Shown piece by piece: positions 57,801 through 64,000 of a stretch of DNA of 64,000 nucleotides. Origin of the DNA: Streptomyces sp. NBRC 110028. GTDB lineage: Bacteria; Actinomycetota; Actinomycetes; Streptomycetales; Streptomycetaceae. Position numbers and translations under genes: made by a program. A model generated the notes under the pieces. The model searched no databases. It was not told where the DNA came from and was given only the letters and a program-made list of their open reading frames with translations. The stretch spans positions 124,001 through 188,000 of the forward strand of contig NZ_BBUZ01000026.1 in the NCBI RefSeq assembly GCF_001417735.1, given 5' to 3'. Positions within the stretch are counted from its first letter, which is position 1; every line of letters starts with the position of its first letter.

Positions 57801-60800
57801 CCCGAGGGTCGGGCACCCCGTCGAGGACGAAGGTGAGCTGCTGGAAGTAGGCGCGCCGGTCGTCCTGGGACAGCCCGTGGAACAGCATGCCCGCCTGGGT
57901 GGGGGTGAGCGGGTAGATGTCCTCCACCCCGCTGCCGTCGCCCACCAGCCGGTCGACCGTGGCCTGATCGAGGGAGGCGAGCGGGAAGTCGGACGGGGTG
58001 CGGCCGCCCGCGCCGGGCGCGGCGGCGTGCCGCGCGATGGCGCGCAGCGCCCGCAGGAACTCCCCGGCCAGCTCGCCGACGGTCTCCTCCCGGTGCAGAT
58101 GCGCGGAGTAGAACCAGGTGAACGCGAGCCGCTGGTCCTCGACCCGGCCGACCACCTCCAGCGGATGCGGCCGCAGGCCTTCCGGGTCGGTGTCCAGGGC
58201 CAGTTCGCGGTGGAGGCCGCGGAAGAGCCCGTCGCCGTCGCCCGGCAGCTCGAACTGGCCCAGGTAGTTGAAGCTGACCCCGGCCGTGGGACCGGACGGA
58301 AGCCCCTCGGGGCGGGCCAGATGGCGCAGCGCCCCGTAGCCCAGGCCGCGCTGCGGCACGGCCCGCAACTGCTCCTTGACGGACTTGAGTACGTCCCCCC
58401 AGGCGTCCAGGGGAAGGCCGGCCAGGTCGAGCGCCACCGGGAAGCGGGTGGTGAACCAGCCGACCGTACGGGACAGATCCACCTCCTCGAAGATCTCCTC
58501 GCGGCCGTGGCCCTCCAGGTCCACCGGCACCCGGGCGCGCCCGGTCCACCGGCCCAGCACCCGGGCCAGCGCGCTCAGCAGCACGTCGTTGACCTGCGTG
58601 CGGTAGACCTCGGGCAGCGTCTGGAGCAGGGCGGTGGTCTCGTCCTCGTCGAGCGTGACGGTGACCGACCGGGCCGAGGCGTAGGTGTTCGCCCCGGCCG
58701 CCCCGTCCGCCCCGGCCAGGTCCACCGGCAGCGACGGATCGCAGGCACCGGCCACCTCGGTCCAGTACGCCGCCTCGGCGTCGAACCCACCGCCACGCGC
58801 GTGGTCGTTCAGCCGCCGGGCCCACCGGCGCAGCGGGGAGGACGCGGCGGGCAGCGCCAGGCCGCGGTACGCGCTGTCCAGGTCCTCCAGCAGGATGCGC
58901 CAGGAGACCCCGTCCACGACGGCGTGGTGCGCGGTGAGGTGCAGTACCGGCCGCCCCCCGGGCCCGGCGTCCGCCTCGATCACCGCGCGCAGCAGCGGCC
59001 CGGCCGCCAGGTCGAAGCCGCCGAGGTGCGGTTCGCCGTCCCCGGTGTGGCGGCGCAGCAGGTCCGCGCTCCCACCGCCGTCGATGCGCTGGTGCCGGCC
59101 GCCGTCCTCGTGGGGGAAGCGGGAGCGCAGGGCGTCGTGGTGGGCCACGACTGTCTCCAGGGCGCCGCGCAGCGCGCCGGTGTCCACGTCCTCGGGCAGG
59201 ACGAGGGAGATCGTCTGGTTGAAGTGCCCCGCCCGCTCGGGGTCGTGCTCGAACAGCCAGTGCTGGATGGGCGTCAGCGGCAGATCCCCGGTGGCCGCTT
59301 CGCCATCGGTGGCGGCGGCTCGCGGAGCCGCGGCCGCGGAGTCCAGGTGCAGGGCGAGGGCGGCGATCGTCTGGTGGCGGTAGACATCGCGGGAGGTGAC
59401 GGAGAGCCCGGCCTGCCGTGCCTGGGAGACCACCTGGATGCTGAGGATCGAATCGCCGCCGAGGGAGAAGAAGTTGTCCTCCACCCCGATGCGTTCCACA
59501 TGGAGGATCCGGGCCCAGACGGCGGCGAGGGTCCGTTCGGTCGCGGTGCGCGGCGCCACGTAGCCCGGCGCCGCCGACTGCGACCAGTCCGGGTCGGGCA
59601 GACGGCTCCGGTCCAGCTTGCCGTTGGGGCTGAGCGGCATCCGCTCCATGACCAGGACCGAGGCGGGCACCATGTAGTCGGGCAGGCCGCCCCGGAGGAA
59701 CGTGCGCAGCGCGGCCGGGTCCGGTGTGGCGCCCGGCGCGGGCACCACGTAGGCGATGAGCCGCTTGTGGCCGCCGGTCTCCTTCGCGACGGCGGCGGCC
59801 TCGGCGACGCCGGGGTGGCGCAGCAACGCCGTCTCGACCTCGCCCAGTTCGATGCGGAAGCCGCGGATCTTCACCTGGTCATCGGCCCGGCCCAGGTACT
59901 CCAGCTGGCCATCGCTGTCCCAGCGCACCAGGTCACCGGTGCGGTACATCCGGCTGCCGGGCGCCCCGAACGGGTCCGCGAGGAAGCGGTCGGCGGTCAG
60001 CCCCGGCCGGTTGAGGTAGCCCCGGGCGAGGCCCTGGCCGCCGAGGTACAGCTCGCCCGTCACCCCGGGCGGCACCAGCCGCAGCGTCGGGTCCAGGACG
60101 TAGGCGCGGGTGCCGGCGACGGGCCGCCCGATCGGCGGCGCCTGCCGGGGGAGCGGGCCCGAGGCGAACCAGGCGGTGGCGTACACGGTCGCCTCGGTCG
60201 GCCCGTACATGTTGGCGATGCGGCAGGAGGGCAGCGTCGCCCGGATGTCCCGTACGGTCTGGGCGGGCAGGGCCTCGCCCGCCAGGACGACGGTCCCGGC
60301 GTCGACGCGCCCCGCGTCGCCCTGCCCGGTGTCGAGGGGCCCGGCGTCGGTCTGCCCGGCGTCCCCGCTCAGGAGCCGGGCGAACACCGACGGCACGCCG
60401 CTGATCAGCCCGGTCGCGCGCGGCCGGTTCGCGGGGTCGGCGAGGGCCAGCAGATCCTGGACGACCTCGATGCTGCCACCGGCCAGCAGCGGGCACAGGA
60501 TCTCGAACACGGACACGTCGAAGTTGAGCGAGGTCGAGGCGACCACCCCGGTCAGCCGCTCCCGCCCCAGCGCGGCCTCGGCCCAGGCGGCCAGGCCCGC
60601 CACGCTCCGATGGGCGACCACCACGCCCTTGGGCGTACCGGTGGACCCGGAGGTGTAGATGACGTAGGCGGGGTGGGCCGGGTCCAGCGGTCCGGTGCGC
60701 TCGGCGTCGGTGATGTCGCCGTCCGCCCGCCGCGCCAGCTCCGCGCGGACCGCCGCGTCGTCCAGCACCAGCGGTTCGGCCCCGGCGGGCAGGCTGCCCG

Positions 60801-63800
60801 CCGTCTTCCCGGTGGCGAGGATGGTCGAGGGCGCGGCGTCCCGCAGCATGAACGCGATGCGCTCGGCCGGGTATCCGGGGTCCACCGGCAGATATCCGGC
60901 GCCCGCCTTGAGCACCGCCAGCAGGACGACGACGAGGTCGGCCGAGCGCGGCAGGGCCAGCGCCACCAGTTCCTCGGGGCCGACGCCACGGTCGATCAGC
61001 AGCCGGGCGAGTTGGTTGGCGCGCCGGTTCACCTCGTCGTAGGAGAGCCGGGTCTCCCCGCAGGTCACGGCGGTCGCCCGCGGCTGCGCGGCCGCCCGCG
61101 CGGCGAAGAGTCCGGGCAGCGTCGCCTCGGTGGCGGCCTGGCCCGGGCCGTTCCAGGCGTCGAGCAGCTGGTGCCACTCGGCGTCGCTCAGCATCTGCAG
61201 TTCGATCAGGGTGGTGCCGGGGTCGGCCACCATCCGGGTCAGCAGCCGGTGCAGATGCCCGGCCATCTGTTCCATCGTCCGGGCGTCGAACAGATCGGAG
61301 TTGTACTCGACGGTGAGCCCCAGCGAACCGTCGTCGCGGGGCAGGAACTCCAGCACCAGGTCGAACCGGGCGGCGGGCCGCGGCAGGGAGTGTTCGGCGA
61401 TCGTCAGGCCCCCGGCCTCCCGGGCGGGCACCATGGCGTTCTGCTGGACGACCAGCGCCTGCACCAGCGGGTTGCGGCTGGCGTCGCGCCCCGGCGCCAG
61501 CTCCTCCACGACCCGCTCGAACGGCAGCCTGTCGTGGCTGAAGGCGTCCAGCACGGTCTCGCGCATCGCGTCCACGAACTGCTCGACGGTGCTGTCCCCG
61601 TCGACGTCGGCGCGCAGCACCAGCGTATTGACGAAGAATCCGGCGACCGACTCCAGCTCCTTGCGGTGGCGTCCGCTGGTGACGGTGCCGAAGGCCACGT
61701 CCCGCTGGCCCGAGTAGCGCGAGAACAGGACCGCGACGGACGACGCGAGCAGGGTGAACAGGGTGGTGTTCCGCTCCCGGCCGAGCCGGCCGAGGGCGGC
61801 CACCAGATCGGCGGGCAGCTCACGCCGGTGCACCGCCCCGGTGGTGGCGCGCACCGGGGGACGCGGGCGGTCGGTGGGCAGCTCCAGGGTCTGCATCCCG
61901 GAGAGCCGGTCCCGCCAGTACTTCAGATCGGTGTCCTGCCCGGGCGGGGCGGGGCGGTTCCGCTCCCACACGGCGAAGTCCGGGTACTGCAGCGCGGGTT
62001 CGGCGAGGCCGGCGTCGGCCCCGGTGGCCTCCGCCTCGTACAGCGCGGTCAGTTCGCGGACCAGGATCCCGACCGACCAGCCGTCGGTGACGATGTGGTG
62101 CTGGGCCAGCAGCAGTACGTGGTCGTCCTCGGCGAGCCGGATGAGCAGAGCCCTGGTCAGCGGGCCCACGGCGAGGTCGTAGGGGCGGTTCAGCTCGTCG
62201 GTCAGCAGCCGGTCGACGGCGGCGTCGCGCTCCGCGGCGGGCAGCTCGCCGAGGTCGGCGTGGGCCAGCGGAACGGTGCCGTGCTCGGCGACCCGCTGCA
62301 CACCGTGCCCGTCCACGGTGACGAACGTGGTGCGCAGCGCGTCGTGCCGGGCGGCCAGGGTGGCCAGCGCGCGGCGCAGGGCGCCGGTGTCGAGCGGGCC
62401 GCTCAGCCGCAGCCCGGCCCCGGTGTTGTACTCGGTGCCGCCGGAGGTCAGATCGTCCAGGAACCACAGCCGCCGCTGGGCGGCGGACAGCGGCAGCGGC
62501 CGGTCGCGGGGCGCGGGCGGAATCGGCGCCTCCGTCGCGTCGGGGGTCTCCTCCGGCAGCCGCGTGGCCAGCCGCGCCACGGTCCGGGCGTCGAGCAGTT
62601 CGCGCAGCGACAGTTCCACGCCCAGCTCCGCCCGGATCCGGGACAGCAGCCGGACACCGAGGACGGAGTCGCCGCCGAGCCCCAGGAAGTCGTCCTCGAC
62701 GCCCACGGCGTCCACCGGCAGCACCTCGGTCCACACGCGGACCAGGGCGGCCTCGGCGGGGGTGCGCGGGGCGATGTGGCGGGAGTGCCCCTCGGCGGTG
62801 GCGGACGGGGCGGGCAGCGCCTGCCGGTCGACCTTGCGGTGCGGGGTGAGCGGGAACGCGTCCAGCACGACGAAGGCGGACGGCACCATGTGGGCGGGCA
62901 GCAGCCGGGCCGCCGCGGCCCGCAGCTCCGCGGCCCTGGGCTTCGAACTCCCGGCGGCGGGTACCACATAGCCGACCAGCCGCTTCAGCCCGGGCTCGTC
63001 CTCCCGGACGGTGACGACGGCGGCCCGGACGTCCGGGTGGCGGGCGAGCGCGGCCTCCACCTCGCCCAGTTCGATGCGGAAACCGCGCACCTTGACCTGG
63101 TGGTCGGTCCGGCCGAGGAACTCCACCTCGCCGTCCGCGTTCCAGCGGGCCAGGTCGCCGGTGCGGTACATGCGGACGCCGGGCGGCCCGAAGGGGGCCG
63201 CGACGAAGCGGTCCGCGGTCAGCCCCGGGCGGCCGAGATAGCCCCGGGCCACGCCCGCGCCGCTGATGTACAGCTCCCCGACCGAGCCCACCGGCACCGG
63301 CCGCATCGCCTCGTCCAGCACGAACACCCGCGTGCCCGGCAGCGGGCGGCCGATCGGCGGGTTGCCGGAGCCCGCCTGAAGCGCGTCCGTCCAGGTGGCC
63401 ACGACGGTGGCCTCGGTCGGCCCGTAGGAGTTGACCATCCGCCGGCCCGGCGCCCACAGGTCCACCAGATCGGCGGGGCACGCCTCCGCCCCCACGATCA
63501 GGGTGCGGAACTCCGGCAGCCCGTGGACCTCCTCCGCGGGTACGGTCGCCAGCGCCGCCGGGGGGATCAGGGCATGGGTCACCCGGTGTTCCCGCAGCAC
63601 GGTGGCGAGTTCGGCGCCCAGCAGGGGGCCCTCGGGGGGCACCACCAGCGCCGCCCCGGCGAGCAGGGAGGAGCACAGCTCCAGTACGGAGGCGTCGAAG
63701 CTCGGCGAGGAGAACTGCAGCACCCGGTCACCCGGCCGGACGCGGTAGTGGTCGGCGGTGGCGGCCGAGAAGTTGCCCAGACCGGCGTGCGGCACCATCA

Positions 63801-64000
63801 CGCCCTTGGGCACACCCGTGGAGCCGGAGGTGTAGATGACGTACGCCGGATGCTCCGGCAGCAGCGGGGCGAGCCGGTCCGCGTCGCCGGGCGTGTGCTC
63901 GGGGCCGGTCACGGCCCGGATGCGCTGCGGGTCGTCGAGCACCACCACGGGCCGGGCGTCGGCCAGCATCATCGCCCGGCGCTCCTCGGGGTGCGCGGGA
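45661..64000 (-). CDS. Nonribosomal peptide synthetase, NRPS-1 (5' end outside window)
   Basis: At least 6,112 residues are visible, open to the window edge. Architecture from the edge inward: partial A-T / C-A-T-E / C-A-T-E / C-A-T-E / C-A-T. C domains keep HHxxxDG (HHIVTDG, HHLILDG, HHVLLDG twice), T domains read GGDS, and E domains keep EGHGRE and the FNYLGQ segment. The first complete C is LCL and the next three, each after an E domain, are DCL. Predicted units: X, D-X', D-Val, D-X', X. The C-terminus after the last T domain is a short acidic helix (LVEEYILRELEDAASG) suited to docking onto NRPS-2. It overlaps or abuts the NRPS-2 start. Start codon, earlier modules and any starter C domain lie beyond the window. 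Confidence 0.95.
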   Translation of the reverse strand, partial: PAHPEERRAMMLADARPVVVLDDPQRIRAVTGPEHTPGDADRLAPLLPEHPAYVIYTSGSTGVPKGVMVPHAGLGNFSAATADHYRVRPGDRVLQFSSPSFDASVLELCSSLLAGAALVVPPEGPLLGAELATVLREHRVTHALIPPAALATVPAEEVHGLPEFRTLIVGAEACPADLVDLWAPGRRMVNSYGPTEATVVATWTDALQAGSGNPPIGRPLPGTRVFVLDEAMRPVPVGSVGELYISGAGVARGYLGRPGLTADRFVAAPFGPPGVRMYRTGDLARWNADGEVEFLGRTDHQVKVRGFRIELGEVEAALARHPDVRAAVVTVREDEPGLKRLVGYVVPAAGSSKPRAAELRAAAARLLPAHMVPSAFVVLDAFPLTPHRKVDRQALPAPSATAEGHSRHIAPRTPAEAALVRVWTEVLPVDAVGVEDDFLGLGGDSVLGVRLLSRIRAELGVELSLRELLDARTVARLATRLPEETPDATEAPIPPAPRDRPLPLSAAQRRLWFLDDLTSGGTEYNTGAGLRLSGPLDTGALRRALATLAARHDALRTTFVTVDGHGVQRVAEHGTVPLAHADLGELPAAERDAAVDRLLTDELNRPYDLAVGPLTRALLIRLAEDDHVLLLAQHHIVTDGWSVGILVRELTALYEAEATGADAGLAEPALQYPDFAVWERNRPAPPGQDTDLKYWRDRLSGMQTLELPTDRPRPPVRATTGAVHRRELPADLVAALGRLGRERNTTLFTLLASSVAVLFSRYSGQRDVAFGTVTSGRHRKELESVAGFFVNTLVLRADVDGDSTVEQFVDAMRETVLDAFSHDRLPFERVVEELAPGRDASRNPLVQALVVQQNAMVPAREAGGLTIAEHSLPRPAARFDLVLEFLPRDDGSLGLTVEYNSDLFDARTMEQMAGHLHRLLTRMVADPGTTLIELQMLSDAEWHQLLDAWNGPGQAATEATLPGLFAARAAAQPRATAVTCGETRLSYDEVNRRANQLARLLIDRGVGPEELVALALPRSADLVVVLLAVLKAGAGYLPVDPGYPAERIAFMLRDAAPSTILATGKTAGSLPAGAEPLVLDDAAVRAELARRADGDITDAERTGPLDPAHPAYVIYTSGSTGTPKGVVVAHRSVAGLAAWAEAALGRERLTGVVASTSLNFDVSVFEILCPLLAGGSIEVVQDLLALADPANRPRATGLISGVPSVFARLLSGDAGQTDAGPLDTGQGDAGRVDAGTVVLAGEALPAQTVRDIRATLPSCRIANMYGPTEATVYATAWFASGPLPRQAPPIGRPVAGTRAYVLDPTLRLVPPGVTGELYLGGQGLARGYLNRPGLTADRFLADPFGAPGSRMYRTGDLVRWDSDGQLEYLGRADDQVKIRGFRIELGEVETALLRHPGVAEAAAVAKETGGHKRLIAYVVPAPGATPDPAALRTFLRGGLPDYMVPASVLVMERMPLSPNGKLDRSRLPDPDWSQSAAPGYVAPRTATERTLAAVWARILHVERIGVEDNFFSLGGDSILSIQVVSQARQAGLSVTSRDVYRHQTIAALALHLDSAAAAPRAAATDGEAATGDLPLTPIQHWLFEHDPERAGHFNQTISLVLPEDVDTGALRGALETVVAHHDALRSRFPHEDGGRHQRIDGGGSADLLRRHTGDGEPHLGGFDLAAGPLLRAVIEADAGPGGRPVLHLTAHHAVVDGVSWRILLEDLDSAYRGLALPAASSPLRRWARRLNDHARGGGFDAEAAYWTEVAGACDPSLPVDLAGADGAAGANTYASARSVTVTLDEDETTALLQTLPEVYRTQVNDVLLSALARVLGRWTGRARVPVDLEGHGREEIFEEVDLSRTVGWFTTRFPVALDLAGLPLDAWGDVLKSVKEQLRAVPQRGLGYGALRHLARPEGLPSGPTAGVSFNYLGQFELPGDGDGLFRGLHRELALDTDPEGLRPHPLEVVGRVEDQRLAFTWFYSAHLHREETVGELAGEFLRALRAIARHAAAPGAGGRTPSDFPLASLDQATVDRLVGDGSGVEDIYPLTPTQAGMLFHGLSQDDRRAYFQQLTFVLDGVPDPRALADAWQRVTDRTPGLRVRAEWDGVPEPLQVVERGARVPVTRLDWRGLSEAERREEARRFLAEDRERGLDLAVAPLMRLAIARLSDTEVQVVWTFHHLILDGWSLFQVLSDVFACHAAGAGAALPSRRPFRDYVAWLRDRDWAEAEEHWRARLGDLSEPTVLPFDREPTETHHAESTAEVRVTLPADASHRLAELARGAGLTMNTLLQGAWTLLLSRYTGRADVVFGTTVSGRPPELPGAPAMTGLFITTVPTRLPVPTGGTLLSWLREVQERQAEDRRFDFVPLTRLRSMTRLEERVNLFDSIVVFENYPVGGDLAAAHGLALRDLDGVETTNYPLSLVVYPGEEMALRLGYDPSLFDAATIRRMAEYLSVLLTNMATGADRAPARLPVLGDARRAQVLREWNDTTAPLSEGSLADLFAAQVRRTPDAPALDGDGGPVSYRELEARANRLAHRLIGLGTGPERPVAVLMDRSVELVVAQLAVVKAGGVYVPLDTRAPEDRLRVVLAEATADVLLTDRAWERTAADLGHDGRTLLVAPGAQGGDEPSGPPAVDIFPDNTAYLMFTSGSTGRPKGVAVRHRDVTALAQDRAFARHDRVLVHSPQAFDASTYEVWVPLLRGGTAVLAPVGDVDTDAVRHAITGHGVSCLWLTAGLFRLLAQEAPDCLRGAREVWTGGEAVPPAAVRRVLDACPDLTVVDGYGPTETTTFATRRFFRAGEDLPGTLPIGRPMDNTRVYVLDGALQPQPPGIPGELYIAGAGLARGYRNRPGPTAEAYVADPFGPPGSRMYRTGDLVSWTVDGELAFVGRSDDQMKIRGFRIEPGEIEAALTRHPSVAEAVVALARDGERKLLAAYLVPVRGEAVPESAELRSLLGRQLPDYMVPAVFITLDELPLTANDKVDRRRLPAPDWAAATTGAQYVAPRTDTERILAEIMGPLLGRERIGVEDNFFMLGGDSILSIQVASRARQAGLTVTPRELFRHPTIASLATVATATARPAADMGPVSGEVPLTPIQHWFLGTGSPRPEHFNQSVLVELDRDPDPRALRQALRALLVHHDALRMAYERRADGTVRQYCPPPDETGADPLREVDLSGLAEPERRAAEEAAIAEANAGFALETGPLLAARLLRPGQGSRPTLFLTAHHLVVDGVSWRVLLEDLETAYRQALDGAPAGLGARTTSVRDWSRRLTEHTAAGGFDAELPHWTAVAADCAAGIPVDGEGENTVAAMESVTVALDRERTTALLRQVPEVYRTRVDDVLLSALGRVLAEWTGRRRVTVDLEGHGREEHLLDGVDLSRTVGWFTTMFPVALDIPQVPGDGWGETLKSVKEQLRAVPGKGIGYGALRHLAPDAPLADAAEPGISFNYLGQFDWSDAGGTGGGDALVRTVRGGLSGDAAPESPRAHLLDIVGRVEGHRLEITWHYGSGTHSEETVARLAGDMLRALEDIVAHCAGPAAGGRTPSDFPLARLDQAAVDRVAADGRSVEDIYPLTPMQAGMLFHSLVDPASDAYFNQVQLRLTGVTDPRALATAWQRTADANPILRTRLVWADTPEPLQVVTRRATLRIAHHDWTGRSGEWREAELNRLLADDRAEGMDLGSAPLTRLALIRLSADEVRLIWTFHHVLLDGWSAAQVFDEVCERYAALTTGRGAEVPARRPFREYLGWLGEQDTAEAERFWREALAGFTAPTELPRDRPAAEAHRSASSGSHRVTLGAEESALLRAVAQSGGLTMNTVVQGAWALLLSRYSGADDVAFGTTVSGRPAALPGVESMVGVFINTLPTRVRVDGRSPLLSWLGELQTAQSESRRFEFVSLAQLQSWSEVPGGVGLFDSIVVFENYPFDSEAIAAHGLGIHQERDLEPTNYALSVVVAPEERLSISLDYDPAAFDAATVERLGGCLHGLLAEMAADPERRLEELPLIGAAETRRILDEFSGRVAPAPGAVLPELFEAQAARTPDAVAVRGAGTQLTYRELNERANRLARLLIGAGAGPERFVALSLPRTPELVVALLAVLKSGAGYLPVDPAYPAERIEFMIGDIAPDIVLTTRETAPRIPVGPGHRILLDDAETGRALAGLGAQDVGGAERVAPLVAGHPAYVIHTSGSTGKPKGVVATHQGVAALAAWAGEEFGAVGLSHVVASTSLNFDVSVFEIICPLLTGGSLEIVADLLALAERPEPWTASLISAVPSALAQVLGKGGVSVTADTVVLAGEGLAARTVQEVRDAIPGCRVANIYGPTEATVYATAWSCDPADPGRTPPIGSPVAATRAYALDARLRPVPVGVPGELYLAGPGLARGYSGRPGLTADRFTADPFGPAGSRMYRTGDLVRWDADGQLEYLGRTDDQVKVRGFRIELGEVEAALARHPEVAEAAAAVVDTDGHKRLVGYVVPAPGTTAVDPAAMRAFLATSLPDHMVPAAVVTLERLPLGTSGKLDRRALPAPDWAAPAAGHVPPRTETEKALAGIWAEVLGVERVGVDDNYFTLGGDSILSIQIVSSARRAGIELTPRHLFVHQTVADLAAAARDVPATAVAAEQGPVVGEVPLTPVQHWLFATLPDSPGHFTQSVSAELAGPVDEAALRAALDTLVDHHDALRLRFEPIGNGHWRQHSVPPGGHGPVLDVHDLSATGPGSHEAVMRDAQMRVRAGFRLEQGPLFKAVLFPRGDGERPVLSLIAHHLVVDAVSWRILLEDLDTAYRLIVAGRPGSLGRKTTSFRAWSRRLGEHTVAGGFDAELGHWTAAHGCPGLPTDAEGPNTAASEETVTVRLDTEETRALLQDVPGAYLTRINDVLLCALGRVLSRWTGQDRVLVALEGHGREEIFEDTDLSRTVGWFTSMFPVALDGGAGTGLEEALKTVKERLRAIPGNGLGYGALRHLSGAAAPDLPEDPQISFNYLGQLDWDLPDGGLLHSLRSGLEGDMSPEAPRPHLLDVVGRVERKELELTWSYSRHRHQRGTVLRLAEETLDELRAIMRLCTEGEAGGRTPSDFPLAALDQETVDRLAGDGRDVADIYPLTPTQSGLVFHGLAQRGQGLYVEQATFILDGVRDSRVLAAAWQHVVDRTPVLRSEVVTRGVPEPLQLVRRSAAVPVEELDWSDLSEDERRAALERLLDQDRERGLDLATAPLLRVTLARLSPTEVQVLWTFHHVLLDGWSVFQVLTDVFAAHAALAAGEQPRLQARRPFADYVAWLGRQDRAQAEAHWRKTLTGFTTPTPLPYDRKPTAEAATRSSRWLSQRLGEQETAALEDFARRHRLTLNTIVQGAWGLLVSRLSGESDVCFGATVSGRPTELPGADSITGIFINTLPVRLTVNEGDEAAEGAEGALTVPWLRGLQTDQAEARGFGQVPLSQLQGWSEVPGGADLFESLVVFENYPINSSAAAEHGLRVRELQALESTNYALTVVVSPGPELSVELGYDPRLFEETTAEGLAAQLTHVLGALAAAPDDQRLDRIETLPAAMRERLLVDWNDTVRPAPLTTLADLFEAAADRHPDAPAVLAPGAGLSYAELDARANRLAHRLIARGVGPGRIVALVLPRSVEIVVAQLAVAKAGGAYLPVDPGYPAERVALMLEDSAPHLTLRDIGEDTGGPAHRPTDRDRSRPVDPDDPAYVIYTSGSTGTPKGVVVTHRGIGNFAAAEAEHYEVREGDRVLQFASPSFDASVLELCMALPTGAALVVPEPGPLLGEHLARVLREQRVTHTLIPPAALATLPAGTEKELPELRTLIVGGDACGTELTTRWAPHHRMVNSYGPTEATVVATWSDPLVADGAPPPIGRPVPNTRVYLLDARLRPVPPGVPGELWISGPSLARGYLNRPGLTASRFLADPFGPAGSRMYRTGDLARYDAGGRIHHLGRTDHQIKLHGYRIEAGEVETALVGHPSVAEAVVTVREDEPGVRRLVAHLVLAPGATAPADAELRAELGRTLPGYMVPSAFAVLERLPLTENGKTDRAALPAPGPATAAPASGHVEPRTPTEEVIAEIWSEVLGVDPVGAEDDFFALGGDSVRSLLIASRAGEAFGLDLTPRDIMTAHTVSSLAGLVEEYILRELEDAASGGSDHDER
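48820..53365 (-). other. NRPS-1 module d: C(D)-A-T-E
   Basis: DCL C (about 53365-52070, FHHVLLDGWS), A (51990-50500), T (50470-50260, YFTLGGDSILSIQ) and E (50205-48920). The pocket reads D-V-F-A-V-A-I-V-Y, close to module b; probably the same or a similar small residue, not resolved. The A3 motif has HTSGSTG instead of YTSGSTG. The E active site reads HHLVVDAVSW, with Gly to Ala after the Asp. Confidence 0.8.
53370..57930 (-). other. NRPS-1 module c: C(D)-A-T-E, D-valine
   Basis: DCL C (about 57930-56640, FHHLILDGWS), A (56560-55090), T (55050-54830, FFMLGGDSILSIQ) and E (54785-53480, HHLVVDGVSW). The pocket D-A-Y-W-W-G-G-T-F equals that of NRPS-2 module 4 and indicates Val (or Ile). A10 is ANDKVDR, with Gly replaced by Asp. 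Confidence 0.82.
57935..62500 (-). other. NRPS-1 module b: C(L)-A-T-E
   Basis: C (about 62500-61190, QHHIVTDGWS), A (61110-59600), T (59560-59340) and E (59285-58010, HHAVVDGVSW, DLEGHGREEI). The pocket reads D-V-F-G-V-A-M-V-Y, similar to module d but to no code I can place with confidence. The A domain carries a five-copy DAGxx repeat in the loop before the VVLAGEAL strand (60289-60363). Confidence 0.8.
60289..60363 (-). repeat. Five tandem 15-bp units encoding DAGxx in module b A domain
   Basis: The minus strand reads five successive 15-bp units starting GACGCC/GACACC/GACGCG, encoding DAGQT, DAGPL, DTGQG, DAGRV and DAGTV. The matching position in module d has a shorter, unrepeated loop (GKGGVSVTADTV). 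The expansion keeps the frame. Confidence 0.8.
62560..64000 (-). other. NRPS-1 module a (partial): A-T
   Basis: The A domain is cut by the window edge shortly before the A3 motif (YVIYTSGSTG). The pocket reads D-A-L-L-I-G-S-V-V, hydrophobic or aromatic, not resolved. A10 is PHRKVDR, with the usual Gly replaced by Arg. T is LGLGGDSVLGV near 62660-62690. No E domain; the next C domain is LCL type. Confidence 0.82.

Overview
The window looks like a chromosomal segment of a Streptomyces or close relative. The DNA is very GC-rich with strong third-position GC bias. Many genes start with GTG, one with TTG. The genes include a third-type EF-Tu, a MocR regulator, an MbtH protein and very large actinobacterial NRPS genes. 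I saw no tRNA, rRNA or CRISPR array.

Layout: 1-769 is the 5' part of a CPA1-type cation/proton antiporter on the minus strand. 1148-2424 holds a translationally coupled flavin reductase and HAD hydrolase. 2425-5332 is an accessory patch with a decayed tyrosine recombinase, an intact AAA-type ATPase fused to a nuclease-like domain, and a transposase remnant. 5333-8141 is a MocR regulator facing a DinB-like protein and a LysE exporter, with paired operator-like repeats between them and a strong terminator at the end. 8160-9933 is a mosaic of broken genes: carB with an internal deletion, the 3' half of carA, the middle of an ATP-grasp gene and the start of a nucleotidyltransferase gene. 10298-23558 is mostly ordinary: a secreted lipoprotein hydrolase, uppP, a decayed MFS gene, a TVP38-like protein, a divergent EF-Tu, a spermidine-synthase-like protein, another MFS exporter, a membrane-anchored protein, a thioesterase, a DedA protein, a gamma carbonic anhydrase-like protein, an EamA transporter with a divergent XRE-cupin regulator, and a YbaK-like deacylase.

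23599-64000 is one end of a large nonribosomal peptide cluster transcribed leftwards. Two giant NRPS genes (the first runs off the window) are followed by an MFS exporter, an MbtH-like protein and a CoA-binding protein. The window holds ten modules: (A)-T / C-A-T-E / C-A-T-E / C-A-T-E / C-A-T, then C-A-T-E / C-A-T / C-A-T-E / C-A-T / C-A-T-E. Each C-domain subtype agrees with the presence or absence of an upstream E domain, so the reading is self-consistent. Predicted partial peptide: X - D-X' - D-Val - D-X' - X - D-basic - Thr - D-basic - Val - D-X. Thr and Val are the best-supported calls. The line ends in an epimerisation domain with no thioesterase, so release probably needs a trans-acting enzyme such as a penicillin-binding-protein-type thioesterase encoded outside the window. 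NRPS-2 has an in-frame TTA codon, which suggests bldA-dependent translation. The remaining modules, promoters, regulators and release enzyme must lie beyond base 64000 or elsewhere.
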